DNA of 64,000 nucleotides from Nocardia camponoti (GCF_014646135.1 NZ_BMMW01000001.1:1257570-1321569); one strand, 5' to 3'; shown: positions 43,287 through 56,771, numbered from the stretch's first letter. A program made the numbers and translations. Notes: generated by a model from the letters alone, not told the origin.

Positions 43287-43739
43287 CTACTCTCCGTCAG
43301 CCTCATCATCACGATCGGTCTTGTACGGATCAGCATCGCCCGCGTGCGTCGCGTTCGCGGCCACCTTGGCGACCTCGTCATCAATTTGACGCGCCCGCGC
43401 GAGCAACTCTTCCATCTCGCGCGCCACCTCGGGCACCTTATCCAAGGAGAAGGCGAGCGTAGGCGTGAACTTCACACCCGTGCCAGCGCCCACCTTCGAT
43501 CGCAGGATGCCGCGCGCTTTATCCAAGCCCGCCGCCGCTTCCGCATAATCGGGTTCGGCGTCGATGGTGGGGCCCATGACCGTGTAATACACCGTCGCCT
43601 CACGCAGGTCGCCAGTCACCTTCGCATCGGTGACGGTGACGTAGCGCAGTCGCGGATCTTTAATCTCATATTCGATCGCAGTAGCGACGATCGCCGAAAT
43701 CCGCTTGGCGAGTCGGCGTGCCCTGGCCTGATCAACCAT
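43287..43739 (-). CDS. rbfA: 30S ribosome-binding factor A
   Basis: A 150-residue KH-fold protein for late 16S rRNA processing and cold adaptation. [48 protein letters not shown] and LRSKVGAG are family-typical; the tail is acidic. ATG 43739 is chosen because GGAGG lies about 9 bases before it; the frame continues upstream through non-homologous residues to 43835. Confidence 0.96.
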   Translation of the reverse strand: MVDQARARRLAKRISAIVATAIEYEIKDPRLRYVTVTDAKVTGDLREATVYYTVMGPTIDAEPDYAEAAAGLDKARGILRSKVGAGTGVKFTPTLAFSLDKVPEVAREMEELLARARQIDDEVAKVAANATHAGDADPYKTDRDDEADGE

Positions 43740-43756
43740 GGGTCTGTCCTCCTCTT

Positions 43757-44050
43757 CTAGTCTTCGGGTCCGAAGATCCGACGGCGTACTGCCAGCAACT
43801 CTATCTCTGGTCGAGCGGCGACGTGCCGCTCGCATTTATCGAGCACCTCATTGAGGTGGCTCGGTTCGGCACTGACCATCACGACGCCGAGCAACGCTCG
43901 ACGGTGGAGGTCCTGGTCGCCTGCTTCGGCGGCGTTCACGGCGAACCGTTTCGTCAGTTCAGCCAGGATCGGTCGGATTACCGATCGTTTTTCTTTCAGC
44001 GAATGAACGTCGCCGAGGAGCAGGTCGAATTCGAGCGCACCGATATACAG
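43757..44050 (-). CDS. DUF503 family protein, probable CTG start codon
   Basis: A small protein (97 residues from CTG 44050) of the YlxP/DUF503 family, regularly found between infB and rbfA; one member is reported to influence ribosome assembly. [30 protein letters not shown] is the family core. The family normally starts one residue before YIG/WIG, and here that codon is CTG, preceded by AGGAGG six bases away. GTG codons at 44098 or 44089 are alternatives but would start inside a hairpin. Confidence 0.88.
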   Translation of the reverse strand: MYIGALEFDLLLGDVHSLKEKRSVIRPILAELTKRFAVNAAEAGDQDLHRRALLGVVMVSAEPSHLNEVLDKCERHVAARPEIELLAVRRRIFGPED

Positions 44051-44086
44051 CGGTTTCCTCCTGGGAGTGGGGGGTGAGAATACGGC

Positions 44087-44124
44087 CACACGCCGCACCC
44101 GAGCGAAGTCGGATGCGGCGTGTG
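44087..44124 (-). terminator. Hairpin after infB
   Basis: Perfect 11-bp arms CACACGCCGCA and TGCGGCGTGTG flank a 16-base loop that can itself pair. It is 20 bases after the infB stop. The following minus-strand bases (GCCGTATTC) are a poor U-tract, so it may attenuate rather than end transcription. Confidence 0.5.
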
Positions 44125-44143
44125 AAACCGTGCTACGTGAAAC

Positions 44144-47215
<3,072 letters not shown>

Positions 47216-47323
47216 TGCTCTCCTCACTGAGAGGCCGAGCAGCGCCACCGTGTAAGGGGCGGTGGCCCGCACGACCTCGGGTTATCTCCGATGGACGTTC
47301 ATCGTTGGTGCTTCACGGTGTGC

Positions 47324-47623
47324 TCATGAGTGCTCGTGCCTGTTCTCGAGGTACTGCGCCAGGGCTGAGATATCCAGATGTCCGGACACTCGTAGGGCTC
47401 TGCCGAATGCTCGGCGCCGCTCTGCGGAGCTCAGACAAGCTGAAACGGGGTGCAGCCAGGCACCCCGTCCGGGAAGTCTGCGCCGCGGGTCTGCAACCAG
47501 GGCATTGCCCTGTGCCACGATCCGCAACAGATCGGCAGACGGCTCACGCTTACGGCATCCGATACACGTTCGAACGGATTGCGCGGGCCGGTCCGCTGTC
47601 CACTCTACCGGTGACCCGGCCAT
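47324..47623 (-). CDS. ylxR: YlxR-family (DUF448) RNA-binding protein
   Basis: A 99-residue small basic protein with the family core RTCIGCRKREPSADLLRIV and PGRGAWLHPV. Members are nucleoid-associated or RNA-binding and reported to affect RNase P and transcription. ATG 47623 is chosen for GGAGGGG upstream; another ATG at 47659 would overlap nusA. Position between nusA and infB is conserved across bacteria. Confidence 0.93.
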   Translation of the reverse strand: MAGSPVEWTADRPAQSVRTCIGCRKREPSADLLRIVAQGNALVADPRRRLPGRGAWLHPVSACLSSAERRRAFGRALRVSGHLDISALAQYLENRHEHS

Positions 47624-47660
47624 AACGACGAACCCCTCCCCTGCCGAAGTTACGAACATG

Positions 47661-48686
47661 TCATCCGGCGGTTCCCGAGCGGACAGATTCGCCCGCGTCG
47701 CCAGCCGCGTCGCTGCGGATATCGATACGCCAACCGGTCAATCGAGCGGCCAAGCGGGCGTTCTGGCCTTCCTTGCCAATCGCGAGCGAAAGCTGGAAGT
47801 CGGGGACGATCACGCGGGCAGCGCGGGCTTCGGGGTCGACGACGGTGACCGAAACCACCTTCGACGGCGACAGCGCGTTGCCGACGAAGGTCGCCGGGTC
47901 CTCGTCGAAGTCGATGATGTCGATCTTCTCGCCAGCGAGCTCGCTCATCACGTTGCGCACGCGCTGACCCATCGGGCCGATGCACGCGCCCTTAGCGTTG
48001 ACGCCGGGCACGGTCGAGCGGACCGCGATCTTGGACCGGTGTCCCGACTCGCGCGCGACGGCGACGATCTCGACCGACCCGTCGGCGATCTCGGGCACCT
48101 CAAGCGCGAACAGTCGACGCACCAGGTTGGGGTGGGTGCGCGACAGCTGCACCTGCGGGCCACGCGGGCCGCGCGAGACGCCGTAGACATACGCCTTGAT
48201 GCGGTCGCCGTGCTCGTAGGTTTCGCCGGGCACCTGCTCGGCGGGCGGGATCAGACCCTCGACGCCGTTGGCTTCGCTGCCGATGCGCACGACGACAACG
48301 CCGCGCGCGTTCGCACGGGCGTCGCGCTGGATGACGCCGCCGACGATGTCGCCTTCATGGGTGGCGAACTCGCCGAACGACTTCTCGTTCTCGGCGTCAC
48401 GCAACCGCTGCAACACGACCTGACGTGCGGTCGTCGCCGCGATACGGCCGAAACCCTCAGGGGTGTCGTCCCATTCGGAGATCAGGTTGCCGTCGGCGTC
48501 GAGCTCACGCGCCATCACGCGAACGACACCGGTCTTCTGGTTGATGTCGATGCGCGCGTTGGGCTCGTGGCCTTCGGTGTGCCGGTAGGCGGTGAGCAGC
48601 GCCGATTCAATCGCCGAGATCACGGTCTCGATCGAGATGCCCTTATCGGCGACAATCGCCCGCAAGGCTTCGATTTCAATATTCAT
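47661..48686 (-). CDS. nusA: Transcription termination/antitermination factor NusA
   Basis: A 341-residue protein: N-terminal polymerase-binding domain (1-125, [16 protein letters not shown]), S1 domain (about 130-200, including [13 protein letters not shown]) and two KH domains (about 205-325, including [25 protein letters not shown] and [19 protein letters not shown]). The acidic repeats of E. coli NusA are absent, as usual in actinobacteria. The ATG overlaps the rimP stop (ATGA). Confidence 0.97.
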   Translation of the reverse strand: MNIEIEALRAIVADKGISIETVISAIESALLTAYRHTEGHEPNARIDINQKTGVVRVMARELDADGNLISEWDDTPEGFGRIAATTARQVVLQRLRDAENEKSFGEFATHEGDIVGGVIQRDARANARGVVVVRIGSEANGVEGLIPPAEQVPGETYEHGDRIKAYVYGVSRGPRGPQVQLSRTHPNLVRRLFALEVPEIADGSVEIVAVARESGHRSKIAVRSTVPGVNAKGACIGPMGQRVRNVMSELAGEKIDIIDFDEDPATFVGNALSPSKVVSVTVVDPEARAARVIVPDFQLSLAIGKEGQNARLAARLTGWRIDIRSDAAGDAGESVRSGTAG

Positions 48687-49312
48687 TCCGCAACCCCTTC
48701 GGTGTCGCTGCTGTCACTACTGTCGCTGCTGAGGTCGGCGGGGGTTTCGCCCGGCACAGGTCGGCCGGGGGCGATACCGCCCGCGAGTTCGAGTTCCGCC
48801 GCGCCCGGGGTGCTGAACTCGACCTGCACCACCGCGTTGGCGATGCCAGCGAGGGGCACGTGGATGCGATGGGGCTTGACTTTGCCGCCCAAGACGAGCG
48901 CGACAGTGTCTTCGGTTTCGCCGAGCGCGCCAACCCGCGCTTCGAACTTGGCTTTGCCTTCGGGGCGATCGGCGTCGGGGTGCAGGGTCACGCGCACCTT
49001 GCGGCCCCGTGCGCGGCGCCAGTGGCCCGGCTTGGTCAGGGGCCGGTCGACGCCGGGGGTCGTCACCTCAAGCAGGTAGGCGCTTTCGCCGAAATCGTTT
49101 GCGGCGTCGAGGATTTCCGACATGTCGCGACTCAGTTCGGCGATGGTGTCGAGGGGAACGGGACTGTCGCTGTCGACGGTCACTTTCACCCGAACCGGCG
49201 CGAGCTCATCTTTGCCAGCGGCCGCGATCGCGACGCCCTCAAGGTCGAATCCCCGGCGTGCGACGAGCTCAGCGACAAGCTGGCTCACCCTTTCCTCGGT
49301 CGGCATCGGCAT
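48683..49312 (-). CDS. rimP: Ribosome maturation factor RimP
   Basis: A 209-residue protein needed for 30S assembly. [25 protein letters not shown] and GRKVRVTL are family motifs. The C-terminus carries a Ser/Asp-rich tail ([11 protein letters not shown]). It is the first gene of the rimP-nusA-ylxR-infB operon, divergent from the Tat lipoprotein gene. The 243-base gap between (49313-49555) must hold both promoters; none is clear enough to call. Confidence 0.95.
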   Translation of the reverse strand: MPMPTEERVSQLVAELVARRGFDLEGVAIAAAGKDELAPVRVKVTVDSDSPVPLDTIAELSRDMSEILDAANDFGESAYLLEVTTPGVDRPLTKPGHWRRARGRKVRVTLHPDADRPEGKAKFEARVGALGETEDTVALVLGGKVKPHRIHVPLAGIANAVVQVEFSTPGAAELELAGGIAPGRPVPGETPADLSSDSSDSSDTEGVAE

Positions 49313-49555
49313 ATGGGCGGCTCCTGGTTCAGTTGTGACGCGATCGGAAACTTCTACGCCGAAGGTCTAGCGTAACGCGCTCAGAGAGTGTAAAGGACCG
49401 AGCGACGGTCGACGCGCACCGGACAGGTGAGTGTCGTGAAGTTTGTCGCCGTGCGGTGCGCTCGCTTCGCCGCAGAAGCGCCGCCGACCTCGTCGTATTC
49501 GCGTATCCGCGTGCGGGGGACGAGAGCGGTGCGCCTCGTCTGGCACGATGGGTCC

Positions 49556-50098
49556 GTGCCTCTACGCGATCCCGCCCCGCCCGTCATCGGGCGACCGCTC
49601 GGTCTCTCGTCGCTGCCACGACGCGGCGCGTTGCGACTTTTCGGCGCGAGCGCGATCGGCGTTCCCGTTGTTGTCGCGTTGAGTGCGTGCGCCGAGGACG
49701 ACTCGATCCACGCACCGGATCCGCTTGCGGCGCAAGAACTTCGGGCCCGCGCTGATGCCGCCGCCGCCACTGCCGCGATCGCGACGGCACCTCAGTCACA
49801 AGCCGCGCTCACCACCATCGCGACCGAACGCACCGCGCACGCTGATGCGCTGCGTGCCGAAATCGAGCGAGTGATTGGCGTCTACGGCGACGGGACAACT
49901 CCCGTGCACCGCACCGCGGCACCGTCGCCGACCGAAACCCCAAGCGCGCCACCAACTGTGGCGAGTTTGCGCATGCAGTTGACGGCGTCGGGCCAGCAGG
50001 CCGTCGACACCGCGCGCGGCCAAAACGGTTATCGCGCAGCACTTTTGGCGTCGATTAGCGCTTCGTGCGCCACCCAGGCAGGAGTTCTGCTCGCATGA
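49556..50098 (+). CDS. Putative Tat-exported lipoprotein
   Basis: A 180-residue protein. From GTG 49556 the N-terminus has a twin-arginine motif (RRGALRLFG, about 22-30) and a hydrophobic helix ending in lipobox LSAC (about 45). The mature part is Ala-rich and predicted helical, with a Pro/Thr/Ser stretch near 120-135. The stop overlaps the next ATG (ATGA). Place and pairing match the genes between rimP and proS recalled as Rv2843/Rv2844 in M. tuberculosis. A Tat-secreted helical protein coupled to a ferritin-like one suggests a redox or metal role; unproven. Confidence 0.75.
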   Translation: MPLRDPAPPVIGRPLGLSSLPRRGALRLFGASAIGVPVVVALSACAEDDSIHAPDPLAAQELRARADAAAATAAIATAPQSQAALTTIATERTAHADALRAEIERVIGVYGDGTTPVHRTAAPSPTETPSAPPTVASLRMQLTASGQQAVDTARGQNGYRAALLASISASCATQAGVLLA

Positions 50099-50526
50099 CC
50101 GACCAGCGAACGGCACTGCAAAACGCCCTCGACGCCGAATACGCCGCCGTTTACGCGTACGGGGTGATCGCCGCGTACGCGAATGCCGACCGGGCCGCGT
50201 TGGTGCGCGAGTTCAGCGCGGCGCACCGGGCGCGACGCGACGCGACGATCGAACTGATGGACGTCAAGGGCGCGCCCGAATCGGCTGCCGCCGCGTACGT
50301 GCCCCCGTTCCCCGTCGACGACCCGATCCCGGCCGCACACCTGGCCGTCGCGGCCGAAAGCGATTGCGCGACAGCGTGGTACACGGTAGTTGAGCAGGCG
50401 GTTGACGAGCCGGTGCGGGTCGCGGCGACGACGGCGCTCACCGAATGCGCGATTCGGCGTGCGCGTTGGCAGAGCATTTTGGGCGTGAACCCGCCGACCG
50501 TCGCATTCCCTGGACGCGAGGCGTAG
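50095..50526 (+). CDS. DUF4439 ferritin-like protein
   Basis: A 143-residue, mostly helical protein. QNALDAEYAAVYAYGVIAAY near residues 8-27 and later ESDCATAWY are typical of the DUF4439 ferritin-like family, where Glu/His positions could bind a metal pair. The frame extends 30 bases further upstream, but ATG 50095, overlapping the previous stop, is chosen. Function unknown. Confidence 0.8.
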   Translation: MTDQRTALQNALDAEYAAVYAYGVIAAYANADRAALVREFSAAHRARRDATIELMDVKGAPESAAAAYVPPFPVDDPIPAAHLAVAAESDCATAWYTVVEQAVDEPVRVAATTALTECAIRRARWQSILGVNPPTVAFPGREA

Positions 50527-50573
50527 CGCGGGCGCACCCCGGCCGACGCAAGTCGACCGAGGTGCCCGAGCGG

Positions 50574-52328
50574 CTACGGGCGCATCGCGTATGCGCCGTC
50601 GAGTGACTGCACCTGCTCCCACACGCGGGTGAAGCGGTCGGGGTCGGCGACCGGGCTGCGCAGTGCGCCAATTGCCCACTCGCGCTGCGCCTCGGTCACC
50701 GAACTCTTGCCGAGCAGTGCGGTGGCGTAGGTGTTGAAGTCGCGGATCTGGAAGTCGAAGATCTGGGCGACGAGGTCGCGGTCCAGGCCGATGAGCTCCG
50801 CCTGCTCCAGGATCAGCTGGCCGTACACCACCGTGGAGAACAGGTGGCCGATGGTTAGCATGAAGTCCAAGTCCTTCTGCTGAGCGGCGTCGGGCGCTGC
50901 GGTGAGCAACAGCGTGCGCAGCGCTTGGGCCTGCTCGTAGAAGCGCGCGACGTTCGGGATGTCGGTCGCTGCTTCGTACGGGGCGGTCCAGTCGGCGAAC
51001 TGCACCTTGCTCGCACCGCGCGCGGGGCCCTGTGCCCAGAAGAACTCCTGATCGCCAGCGCCGAGTTCGGTGCCGATTGCCGGGTACTCCTTGGGGTTGA
51101 ACAGGTAGTTCGGCATGAACTTGAGGATCTGGCCCACGTTCACGTGCACGGTGCCTTCGAGGCGCGGCAGGTGGTTGATGTAGCGCGACGCCTGGGCGAA
51201 GTAGGTGTTCTTCTCAAAACCCTTGGCGGCCAACACATCAAGGAGCAGAGTCATCGCGATCTCGCCCTCGGTTGTCACCTTCGACTTGGTCATCGGGTTG
51301 AAAAGCAGGTAGCGACGGTCGTCGAGGGAGGCGTTGCGGAAGTAATCGACGGCACGGTCGCTGAACGCCTTCATCGCGATGAGGCGGGCGTAGGCGTCGA
51401 CGAAGTTGCCGCGCACGTGACCGAAGTCGGTGACCGGGTTGCCGTAGAGGATGCGGTTGTTGGCGTGGGTGATGGCCTCAAACAGCGAGTGCTCGACCAT
51501 GCCGATGCTGCCGTGGCAGAGGTTGAACTTGCCAACGTTGACGGTGTTGAGCGCGGCCGAAAACGCTTCTGGCCCTTCATGAAGCACGTCGGCGGCGGTG
51601 ACCGGGTAGTTGTCGAGCTTGAAGTGGCTCACATACATCTGACCGTGGATCACGGATTCGACGAGGTGGTAGTTGTCGTGACGGCTGTCGGCGGCGAACC
51701 AGACGTAGCCGTCGGCACCTTCGACGTCGGCGCGTCGCGAGAACACCGAAACCATCGACGCCACGTTGCCGTTGCCGATGTAGTACTTCTCGCCGCTGGC
51801 GCGGAACAGGATGCCCGCTTCGGCGTCGGCGCTGCCCGGTTCGGTCGGGGTGAGGATGAGGTCGGTGTTGTAGATGTCGGCGCCGTGGCTTTGCTCCGAT
51901 AGCGCAAACGCCATGACCTGACCGTCTTCGAGGTCGGCGGCGGCTTTGCGCTTGGCGGTTTCGTTGGCGCTCTGCCAGATCGGGCCGAGGCCAAGGATGG
52001 TGACCTGCTCGGCGTACCAGTACGCGAGGCCGTAGAAGCCAAGGATTTCCGACAGCGCCGCGTTGCGGGCGGCGTCCCAGCGCTTGTTCTCATCGCCATC
52101 GGCGTAGGCGGCGGGCGTCAGGAACGTCGCGAACAACTTCTCTTTGCCAGCGAAGTCGATGAAGTCCTGGGTCCAGACAGCGGCCCGATCCTCACTCAGC
52201 AGCTGCGCTTTACCTTTGGACTCAAAGAACTCAATGGTCGCTTTGAGCAGCCGCCGAGTCTCGGCGTCAAAGTGCTGCGGGTCGTAGGTAGCGGGATTGA
52301 GGAGCAGTGGCCGCGTCGAACTTGTCAT
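50574..52328 (-). CDS. Acyl-CoA dehydrogenase family protein
   Basis: A 584-residue flavoprotein, longer than the usual ~380-residue enzymes. The middle beta-domain has VMAFALSEQSHGADIYNTD and YYIGNGNVASMVSVFSR; the C-terminal helical domain has NVGKFNLCHGSIGMVEHSLFEAITHANNR. Such long forms (acyl-CoA oxidase-like organisation) occur in mycolata and oxidise lipid acyl-CoAs. Substrate not assignable. It sits between the DUF4439 gene and proS, where M. tuberculosis has no counterpart. Confidence 0.88.
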   Translation of the reverse strand: MTSSTRPLLLNPATYDPQHFDAETRRLLKATIEFFESKGKAQLLSEDRAAVWTQDFIDFAGKEKLFATFLTPAAYADGDENKRWDAARNAALSEILGFYGLAYWYAEQVTILGLGPIWQSANETAKRKAAADLEDGQVMAFALSEQSHGADIYNTDLILTPTEPGSADAEAGILFRASGEKYYIGNGNVASMVSVFSRRADVEGADGYVWFAADSRHDNYHLVESVIHGQMYVSHFKLDNYPVTAADVLHEGPEAFSAALNTVNVGKFNLCHGSIGMVEHSLFEAITHANNRILYGNPVTDFGHVRGNFVDAYARLIAMKAFSDRAVDYFRNASLDDRRYLLFNPMTKSKVTTEGEIAMTLLLDVLAAKGFEKNTYFAQASRYINHLPRLEGTVHVNVGQILKFMPNYLFNPKEYPAIGTELGAGDQEFFWAQGPARGASKVQFADWTAPYEAATDIPNVARFYEQAQALRTLLLTAAPDAAQQKDLDFMLTIGHLFSTVVYGQLILEQAELIGLDRDLVAQIFDFQIRDFNTYATALLGKSSVTEAQREWAIGALRSPVADPDRFTRVWEQVQSLDGAYAMRP

Positions 52329-52445
52329 GGATCAAAACTATCAGCGCCCCGAACCCGCCCGCCCCCATCCACCGTTTTGACCAGCACCTTTGGTTACGTA
52401 GCCGTAGGTCCGGCACTGCCCACGCCTCCGTCGCGTGAGCGAAAA

Positions 52446-52478
52446 AAAATGCCGCACCCCGGTGGGGCACGGCATTTT
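52446..52478 (-). terminator. Strong intrinsic terminator of proS
   Basis: AAAATGCCG and CGGCATTTT pair perfectly around an inner CCCC/GGGG stem; on the minus strand the stem is followed by eight T residues (52449-52442). It lies 17 bases after the proS stop. Confidence 0.92.
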
Positions 52479-52494
52479 GTGGACTTCCGGCTCG

Positions 52495-54243
52495 CTATCC
52501 GCGAATCTTCGCGACAACCGTCGCTACCGCGTCGGCGGCCGGGATTTCTTCTGCCTCGCCCGTCGCGCGGTTGCGCAGTTCCACCTTGCCGTCGGCCCAA
52601 CCCCGGCCGATCACCAAAATCCACGGCATGCCGAGGAGTTCGGCGTCCTTGAACTTCACGCCCGGGGACGCGGTGCGGTCGTCGAACAGCACCTCAAGGC
52701 CCTGCTTGTCCAAACCAGCGGCAACCTCTTCCGCGCCTTCGCGTGCCGCCGCGTCCTTGTTCGCGATCACCACGTGCACGTCGAACGGGGCGACCTCAGC
52801 GGGCCAGCGCAGGCCCTTTTCGTCGTGGGTCTGCTCGGCGAGCACCGCGACCATGCGCGAAACGCCGATGCCGTACGAACCCATCGTCAGGCGAACGGGC
52901 TTGCCGTTCTCGCCGAGTACATCGACGTCGAACGCGTCGGTGTACTTGCGGCCAAGCTGGAAGATGTGGCCGATCTCGATGCCGCGCGCGGAAACAAGCG
53001 GGCCAGCGCCGTCGGGCGACAGGTCGCCGTCGCGAACCTCGGCGGCCTCAATGGTGCCGTCGGGGGTGAAATCGCGACCAGCGACCAGCCCAACAACGTG
53101 CTTGCCCTCGATGTCGGCACCGGTGATCCATGATGTGCCATCGACAACGCGGGGGTCGACGAGGTAGCGAATCCCGTTGGCCTGCAACGCCTTCGGCCCG
53201 ATGTAACCCTTCACGAGGAACGGGTTGGCGGCGAAGTCGGCGTCGGTCAGCAACTCAACCTCGGCCGGTTCAACCGACGCACCGAGGCGCTTCTCATCGA
53301 CCTCACGGTCACCGGGGATGCCGATGCCAAGGATCTCGGTCTTGCCGTCGGGGTGGCGCAACTTCACGATCACGTTCTTGAGCGTGTCGGCGGCAGTCAC
53401 GCGACGGCCAAGGATGTCGGCACCGTTGGCCCACGCGACGAGCGAAGCGATCGTCGGGGTGTTTTCGGTGTCGTAGACAACGGCGTCGGGCTGCCCGTCG
53501 ATCGCGATCGGCTCGGGCCGCGCGGTGACGACCGCTTCGACGTTGGCCGCGTACCCGGACTCAACGCAGCGCACATAGGTGTCTTCACCAACGGGGCTCT
53601 CGGCGAGGAATTCCTCCGACGCCGACCCACCCATCGCGCCCGACGTCGCGGCGACGATCACGTACTGCACACCAAGCCGATCGAAAATCGCCTGGTAGGC
53701 CTTGCGGTGCGTGGCGTAGGAGTCGGCGAGTCCCTCGTCGGTGAGGTCGAAGGAGTACGAATCCTTCATCACGAACTCGCGCCCACGCAGGATGCCAGCG
53801 CGGGGACGTTCCTCGTCGCGGTACTTGGTCTGAATCTGGTACAGCGTGACCGGCAGATCCTTGTACGAGTTGTACTCACCCTTCACGGTGAGCGCGAACA
53901 GCTCTTCGTGAGTGGGCCCGAGCAGGTAGTCGCCACCCTTGCGGTCCTTGAGCCGGAATAGACCGTCGCCGTATTCGGTCCACCGGTTGGTTGTCTCGTA
54001 CGGTTCGCGCGGCAGCAGCGCGGGCAGCGAGATCTCCTGCGCGCCGGTCGCGTCCATTTCCTCGCGCACCACGTCTTCGATCTTGCGCAGCGTGCGCAGA
54101 CCGAGCGGCAACCACGAGTACACGCCGGGGGCGATGCGACGGACGTAGCCGGCGCGCACCAGGAGTTTGTGGCTGGGCACCTCGGCGTCGGCGGGATCGT
54201 CACGCAGGGTGCGCAGGAACAGGCGGGAGAGGCGGGTGATCAC
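52495..54243 (-). CDS. proS: Prolyl-tRNA synthetase
   Basis: A 582-residue class II synthetase of the bacterial (YbaK-inserted) type, charging tRNA-Pro. Motif 1 region [27 protein letters not shown], motif 2 [25 protein letters not shown] and motif 3 [16 protein letters not shown] are visible; the editing-like insertion lies at about 225-400. GTG 54243 ([14 protein letters not shown]) matches the family start; the longer frame to 54360 does not. Confidence 0.98.
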   Translation of the reverse strand: MITRLSRLFLRTLRDDPADAEVPSHKLLVRAGYVRRIAPGVYSWLPLGLRTLRKIEDVVREEMDATGAQEISLPALLPREPYETTNRWTEYGDGLFRLKDRKGGDYLLGPTHEELFALTVKGEYNSYKDLPVTLYQIQTKYRDEERPRAGILRGREFVMKDSYSFDLTDEGLADSYATHRKAYQAIFDRLGVQYVIVAATSGAMGGSASEEFLAESPVGEDTYVRCVESGYAANVEAVVTARPEPIAIDGQPDAVVYDTENTPTIASLVAWANGADILGRRVTAADTLKNVIVKLRHPDGKTEILGIGIPGDREVDEKRLGASVEPAEVELLTDADFAANPFLVKGYIGPKALQANGIRYLVDPRVVDGTSWITGADIEGKHVVGLVAGRDFTPDGTIEAAEVRDGDLSPDGAGPLVSARGIEIGHIFQLGRKYTDAFDVDVLGENGKPVRLTMGSYGIGVSRMVAVLAEQTHDEKGLRWPAEVAPFDVHVVIANKDAAAREGAEEVAAGLDKQGLEVLFDDRTASPGVKFKDAELLGMPWILVIGRGWADGKVELRNRATGEAEEIPAADAVATVVAKIRG

Positions 54244-54302
54244 GAATGCACAGGGTAGTCCCTGGTCGGTAGGGTGCCGCAAGCCATATACCGTTGACGA
54301 TC

Positions 54303-55046
54303 GTGCTGGTGCTGCTTCCTCCTTCCGAAACCAAGTCCGACGGCGGCACAGGCGGCCCACTCGACTTAGCTGATTTGGCGATGCCGCAGCTCAGCGCGGT
54401 GCGCGACAAGCTGATCACCGAGGTGGTCACCCTCGCGGCAAACCCCACGCAAGCGGCGAAAGTGCTCGCGTTAGGCAAGGGCGCTGACGCGGAAATCGCC
54501 CGCGACGCGACCCTGCGCACCTCGCCGACGCGCCCCGCGCTTGAGCGTTACACCGGTGTCCTCTACGACGCGCTCGACGCCGCGTCGTTCACCAAACCGC
54601 AGCGGGCGAAGGCGTACGCGCGGCTCGGGATCGGCTCCGCCCTGTTCGGCGCGGTGCGCGCGAGCGACCCGATCCCGGCTTATCGCCTCTCCGGCGGAAC
54701 GAAACTGCCTGGGCTGCCGACACTTTCGGCCATCTGGCGCGACGTGCTGCCCGACGCGCTCTACGCCGAAGCGGCGGGCGAACTGGTGATCGACCTGCGC
54801 TCAGGCACCTACCAGCAGTTAGGTCGGGTACCCGGGGCGATCACCGCGAACGTGCTGACCGAGCACCCCGACGGGTCACGCACCGTGGTGAGCCATTTCA
54901 ACAAGCATCACAAGGGCCTGCTCGCCCGCGCGTTAGTGCTCACGCGGGCCGAGCCAACCGATATCCGCGCCGTCGCTCGGGTCGCGACCAAAGCGGGACT
55001 GCGCACCGAAATCGCCTCCGACACTGAATTGTTGATTATCACTTAG
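54303..55046 (+). CDS. yaaA: YaaA-family (DUF328) peroxide-stress protein
   Basis: A 247-residue protein of the YaaA family, linked in E. coli to lowering free iron under hydrogen peroxide. [54 protein letters not shown] and [11 protein letters not shown] are family motifs. GTG 54303 aligns with the family start; TTG 54294 is three codons earlier. A -10-like CATATA (54285-54290) places the transcription start within a few bases, so the mRNA may be leaderless. It converges on the lipase gene with a four-base overlap. Confidence 0.9.
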   Translation: MLVLLPPSETKSDGGTGGPLDLADLAMPQLSAVRDKLITEVVTLAANPTQAAKVLALGKGADAEIARDATLRTSPTRPALERYTGVLYDALDAASFTKPQRAKAYARLGIGSALFGAVRASDPIPAYRLSGGTKLPGLPTLSAIWRDVLPDALYAEAAGELVIDLRSGTYQQLGRVPGAITANVLTEHPDGSRTVVSHFNKHHKGLLARALVLTRAEPTDIRAVARVATKAGLRTEIASDTELLIIT

Positions 55047-56245
55047 CAATTCGACGGTGCGGGCTGACCGTTGAGTCGCGCGTCAATCCACGTCATCGCC
55101 ATCGGCAACCCAAGCACTGCCGCCGTGAGGTGGTCGGGCACCGGCGTCTCAAACGTCGTCACCGCCGCGCCAGCTTCGCACCACCGGCGCGTCGTGTCGC
55201 GGATCGCGCCGATCGGAATGAGCCCGTCAATCGGCGAATGCCATTCGAAGACAGGCATTTTCGGTGCGCCGTCATACAGCGACAGACTGTTCTCCTCGAC
55301 CACGGCGCGCGCCTGCTTGTCGGCGATCATCGACGTCGACGCCGCGAATTCGCCGATGCCGTGCCCGGCACCGGTCGACAGAATATCGTTCGTGCACGCG
55401 TTGCGAATCGCATCGCGGGCGGCGATGCCCCGCGCGTTCATCTGATCGCTGATCGGGAACCGGTCAGGGTACTCACGTTCCAGCCCGATGCCGGCGGCGA
55501 GCGCGAGCCCGAACACCGGATGCGAACCAAAACCCAAGCCTTCCAACATCGCTACGAGATTCATCGGCACGCCACCCATCGCGGCACCGGCGATTTCCAC
55601 GTCGGGCGCGTAGGTGGGTTGCAACGCGGCGGCCCACGCGGTCGCCATGCCGCCGCCGGAGTAACCAGCCATCGCGACACGCGAACCAGCGACGCGCAAT
55701 TCGTCGACTTTGCGGATAGCACGCACCCCATCGAGGGTGATCTGGCCGCCCAATTTGGCCGCGCCATAAGCGAAGTTGGGGCCGAGGTGGTCGGGTAGCG
55801 CCATCGTCCAGCCGCGTCGCAACGCGACATTCCAGAACACCGACTCGCGCACCATCAGGTTCGGGTCGGCGGTGTAGAGCACCTTCGACACCGAACACTG
55901 ATTGCCGAGCCCGTTGATGATGTGCTGATACGACAGCACGGGCGCGTCGGGCGCGTGGTTATTCGGTTGCAGCACAGTCGTTGTCGCCGCGATCGGCTTG
56001 CCTTCGGAACTGGTTGAGCGGAACCGAATGAGCGTGACGGTGGTGTCGGGGAACGTCGCGAGGGCGGGCATCGGACGCACGGCGAGTACGTCGCCTGGTT
56101 GGTAGGACGCGATGTCGGCCGGTTGGGCATAGAACGGGTCGGGATCCGGCTCGGGGTACAGCGGTGCCGCGCTGCCAACCGCGACGGGCAGCATCGTGAG
56201 CACGGCCGCTGCCGCGATGAAAGCCCGCATAGGACGCCAGCTCAT
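55043..56245 (-). CDS. Secreted lipase (secretory lipase / LIP family)
   Basis: A 400-residue exported alpha/beta hydrolase. Signal peptide 1-27 with cleavage likely near GSAAP. The nucleophile elbow is GYSGGG; HIINGLGNQC and CEAGAAVTTFETPVPDHLTAA (with the probable catalytic His) follow family order. Related proteins in Nocardia and mycobacteria hydrolyse triacylglycerols. GGAGG lies about 8 bases before the ATG, inside a leader with a short CCCGAT/ATCGGG inverted repeat. Confidence 0.88.
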   Translation of the reverse strand: MSWRPMRAFIAAAAVLTMLPVAVGSAAPLYPEPDPDPFYAQPADIASYQPGDVLAVRPMPALATFPDTTVTLIRFRSTSSEGKPIAATTTVLQPNNHAPDAPVLSYQHIINGLGNQCSVSKVLYTADPNLMVRESVFWNVALRRGWTMALPDHLGPNFAYGAAKLGGQITLDGVRAIRKVDELRVAGSRVAMAGYSGGGMATAWAAALQPTYAPDVEIAGAAMGGVPMNLVAMLEGLGFGSHPVFGLALAAGIGLEREYPDRFPISDQMNARGIAARDAIRNACTNDILSTGAGHGIGEFAASTSMIADKQARAVVEENSLSLYDGAPKMPVFEWHSPIDGLIPIGAIRDTTRRWCEAGAAVTTFETPVPDHLTAAVLGLPMAMTWIDARLNGQPAPSNC

Positions 56246-56375
56246 GAATGTTCCTCCCGATCTTGCGATATCGGGAGCAATACTCGCCGGTAGGCAAACA
56301 CCTCACGACGGTTTTGTAAACAACTGATATCAAGTCACAAAGAAACGGCAATCCCCTTGTGCATGCCCGCGACTT

Positions 56376-56771
56376 TCAGGGCTTGACGGGCGCGACCAAT
56401 TGCAACAGGTTTCCGCACGTGTCGTCGAGCACCGCGGTGACAACCGGTCCCATGACCGTGGGCGGCTGTTGGAACCGCACGCCGAGGATTTCCAACCGGC
56501 GGTGTTCTTCCTCGACGTCGTCGACCGCAAGGGACATCACCGGAATACCTTCGGCATACAGCGCGGTTTTGTACGCCTTGGCCGCCGGGTGCTGGTCGGG
56601 CTCAAGGAGCAACTGCGTGCCGTTGACGTCGGCGGGCGAGACGACGGTGACCCAGTCGTAAGCACCAAGCGGCACTTTATCTTTCAATACGAAGCCAAGG
56701 GTGTCGATATAAAACCCTTCGGCTTTGGCCTGATCGTCGACAAACACGCTGGTAACCCCGATGCGGATCAT
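56376..56771 (-). CDS. VOC (glyoxalase/bleomycin-resistance) superfamily protein
   Basis: A 131-residue protein with paired beta-alpha-beta-beta-beta units. MIRIGVTSVFVDDQAKAEGFY and LGFVLKDKVPLG form the first, GIPVMSLAVDDVEEEHRRLEILGV the second. ATG 56771 is the family-like start; upstream residues in frame (to 56867) are not. Metal-dependent ring cleavage, isomerase or binding functions are all possible. Confidence 0.88.
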   Translation of the reverse strand: MIRIGVTSVFVDDQAKAEGFYIDTLGFVLKDKVPLGAYDWVTVVSPADVNGTQLLLEPDQHPAAKAYKTALYAEGIPVMSLAVDDVEEEHRRLEILGVRFQQPPTVMGPVVTAVLDDTCGNLLQLVAPVKP

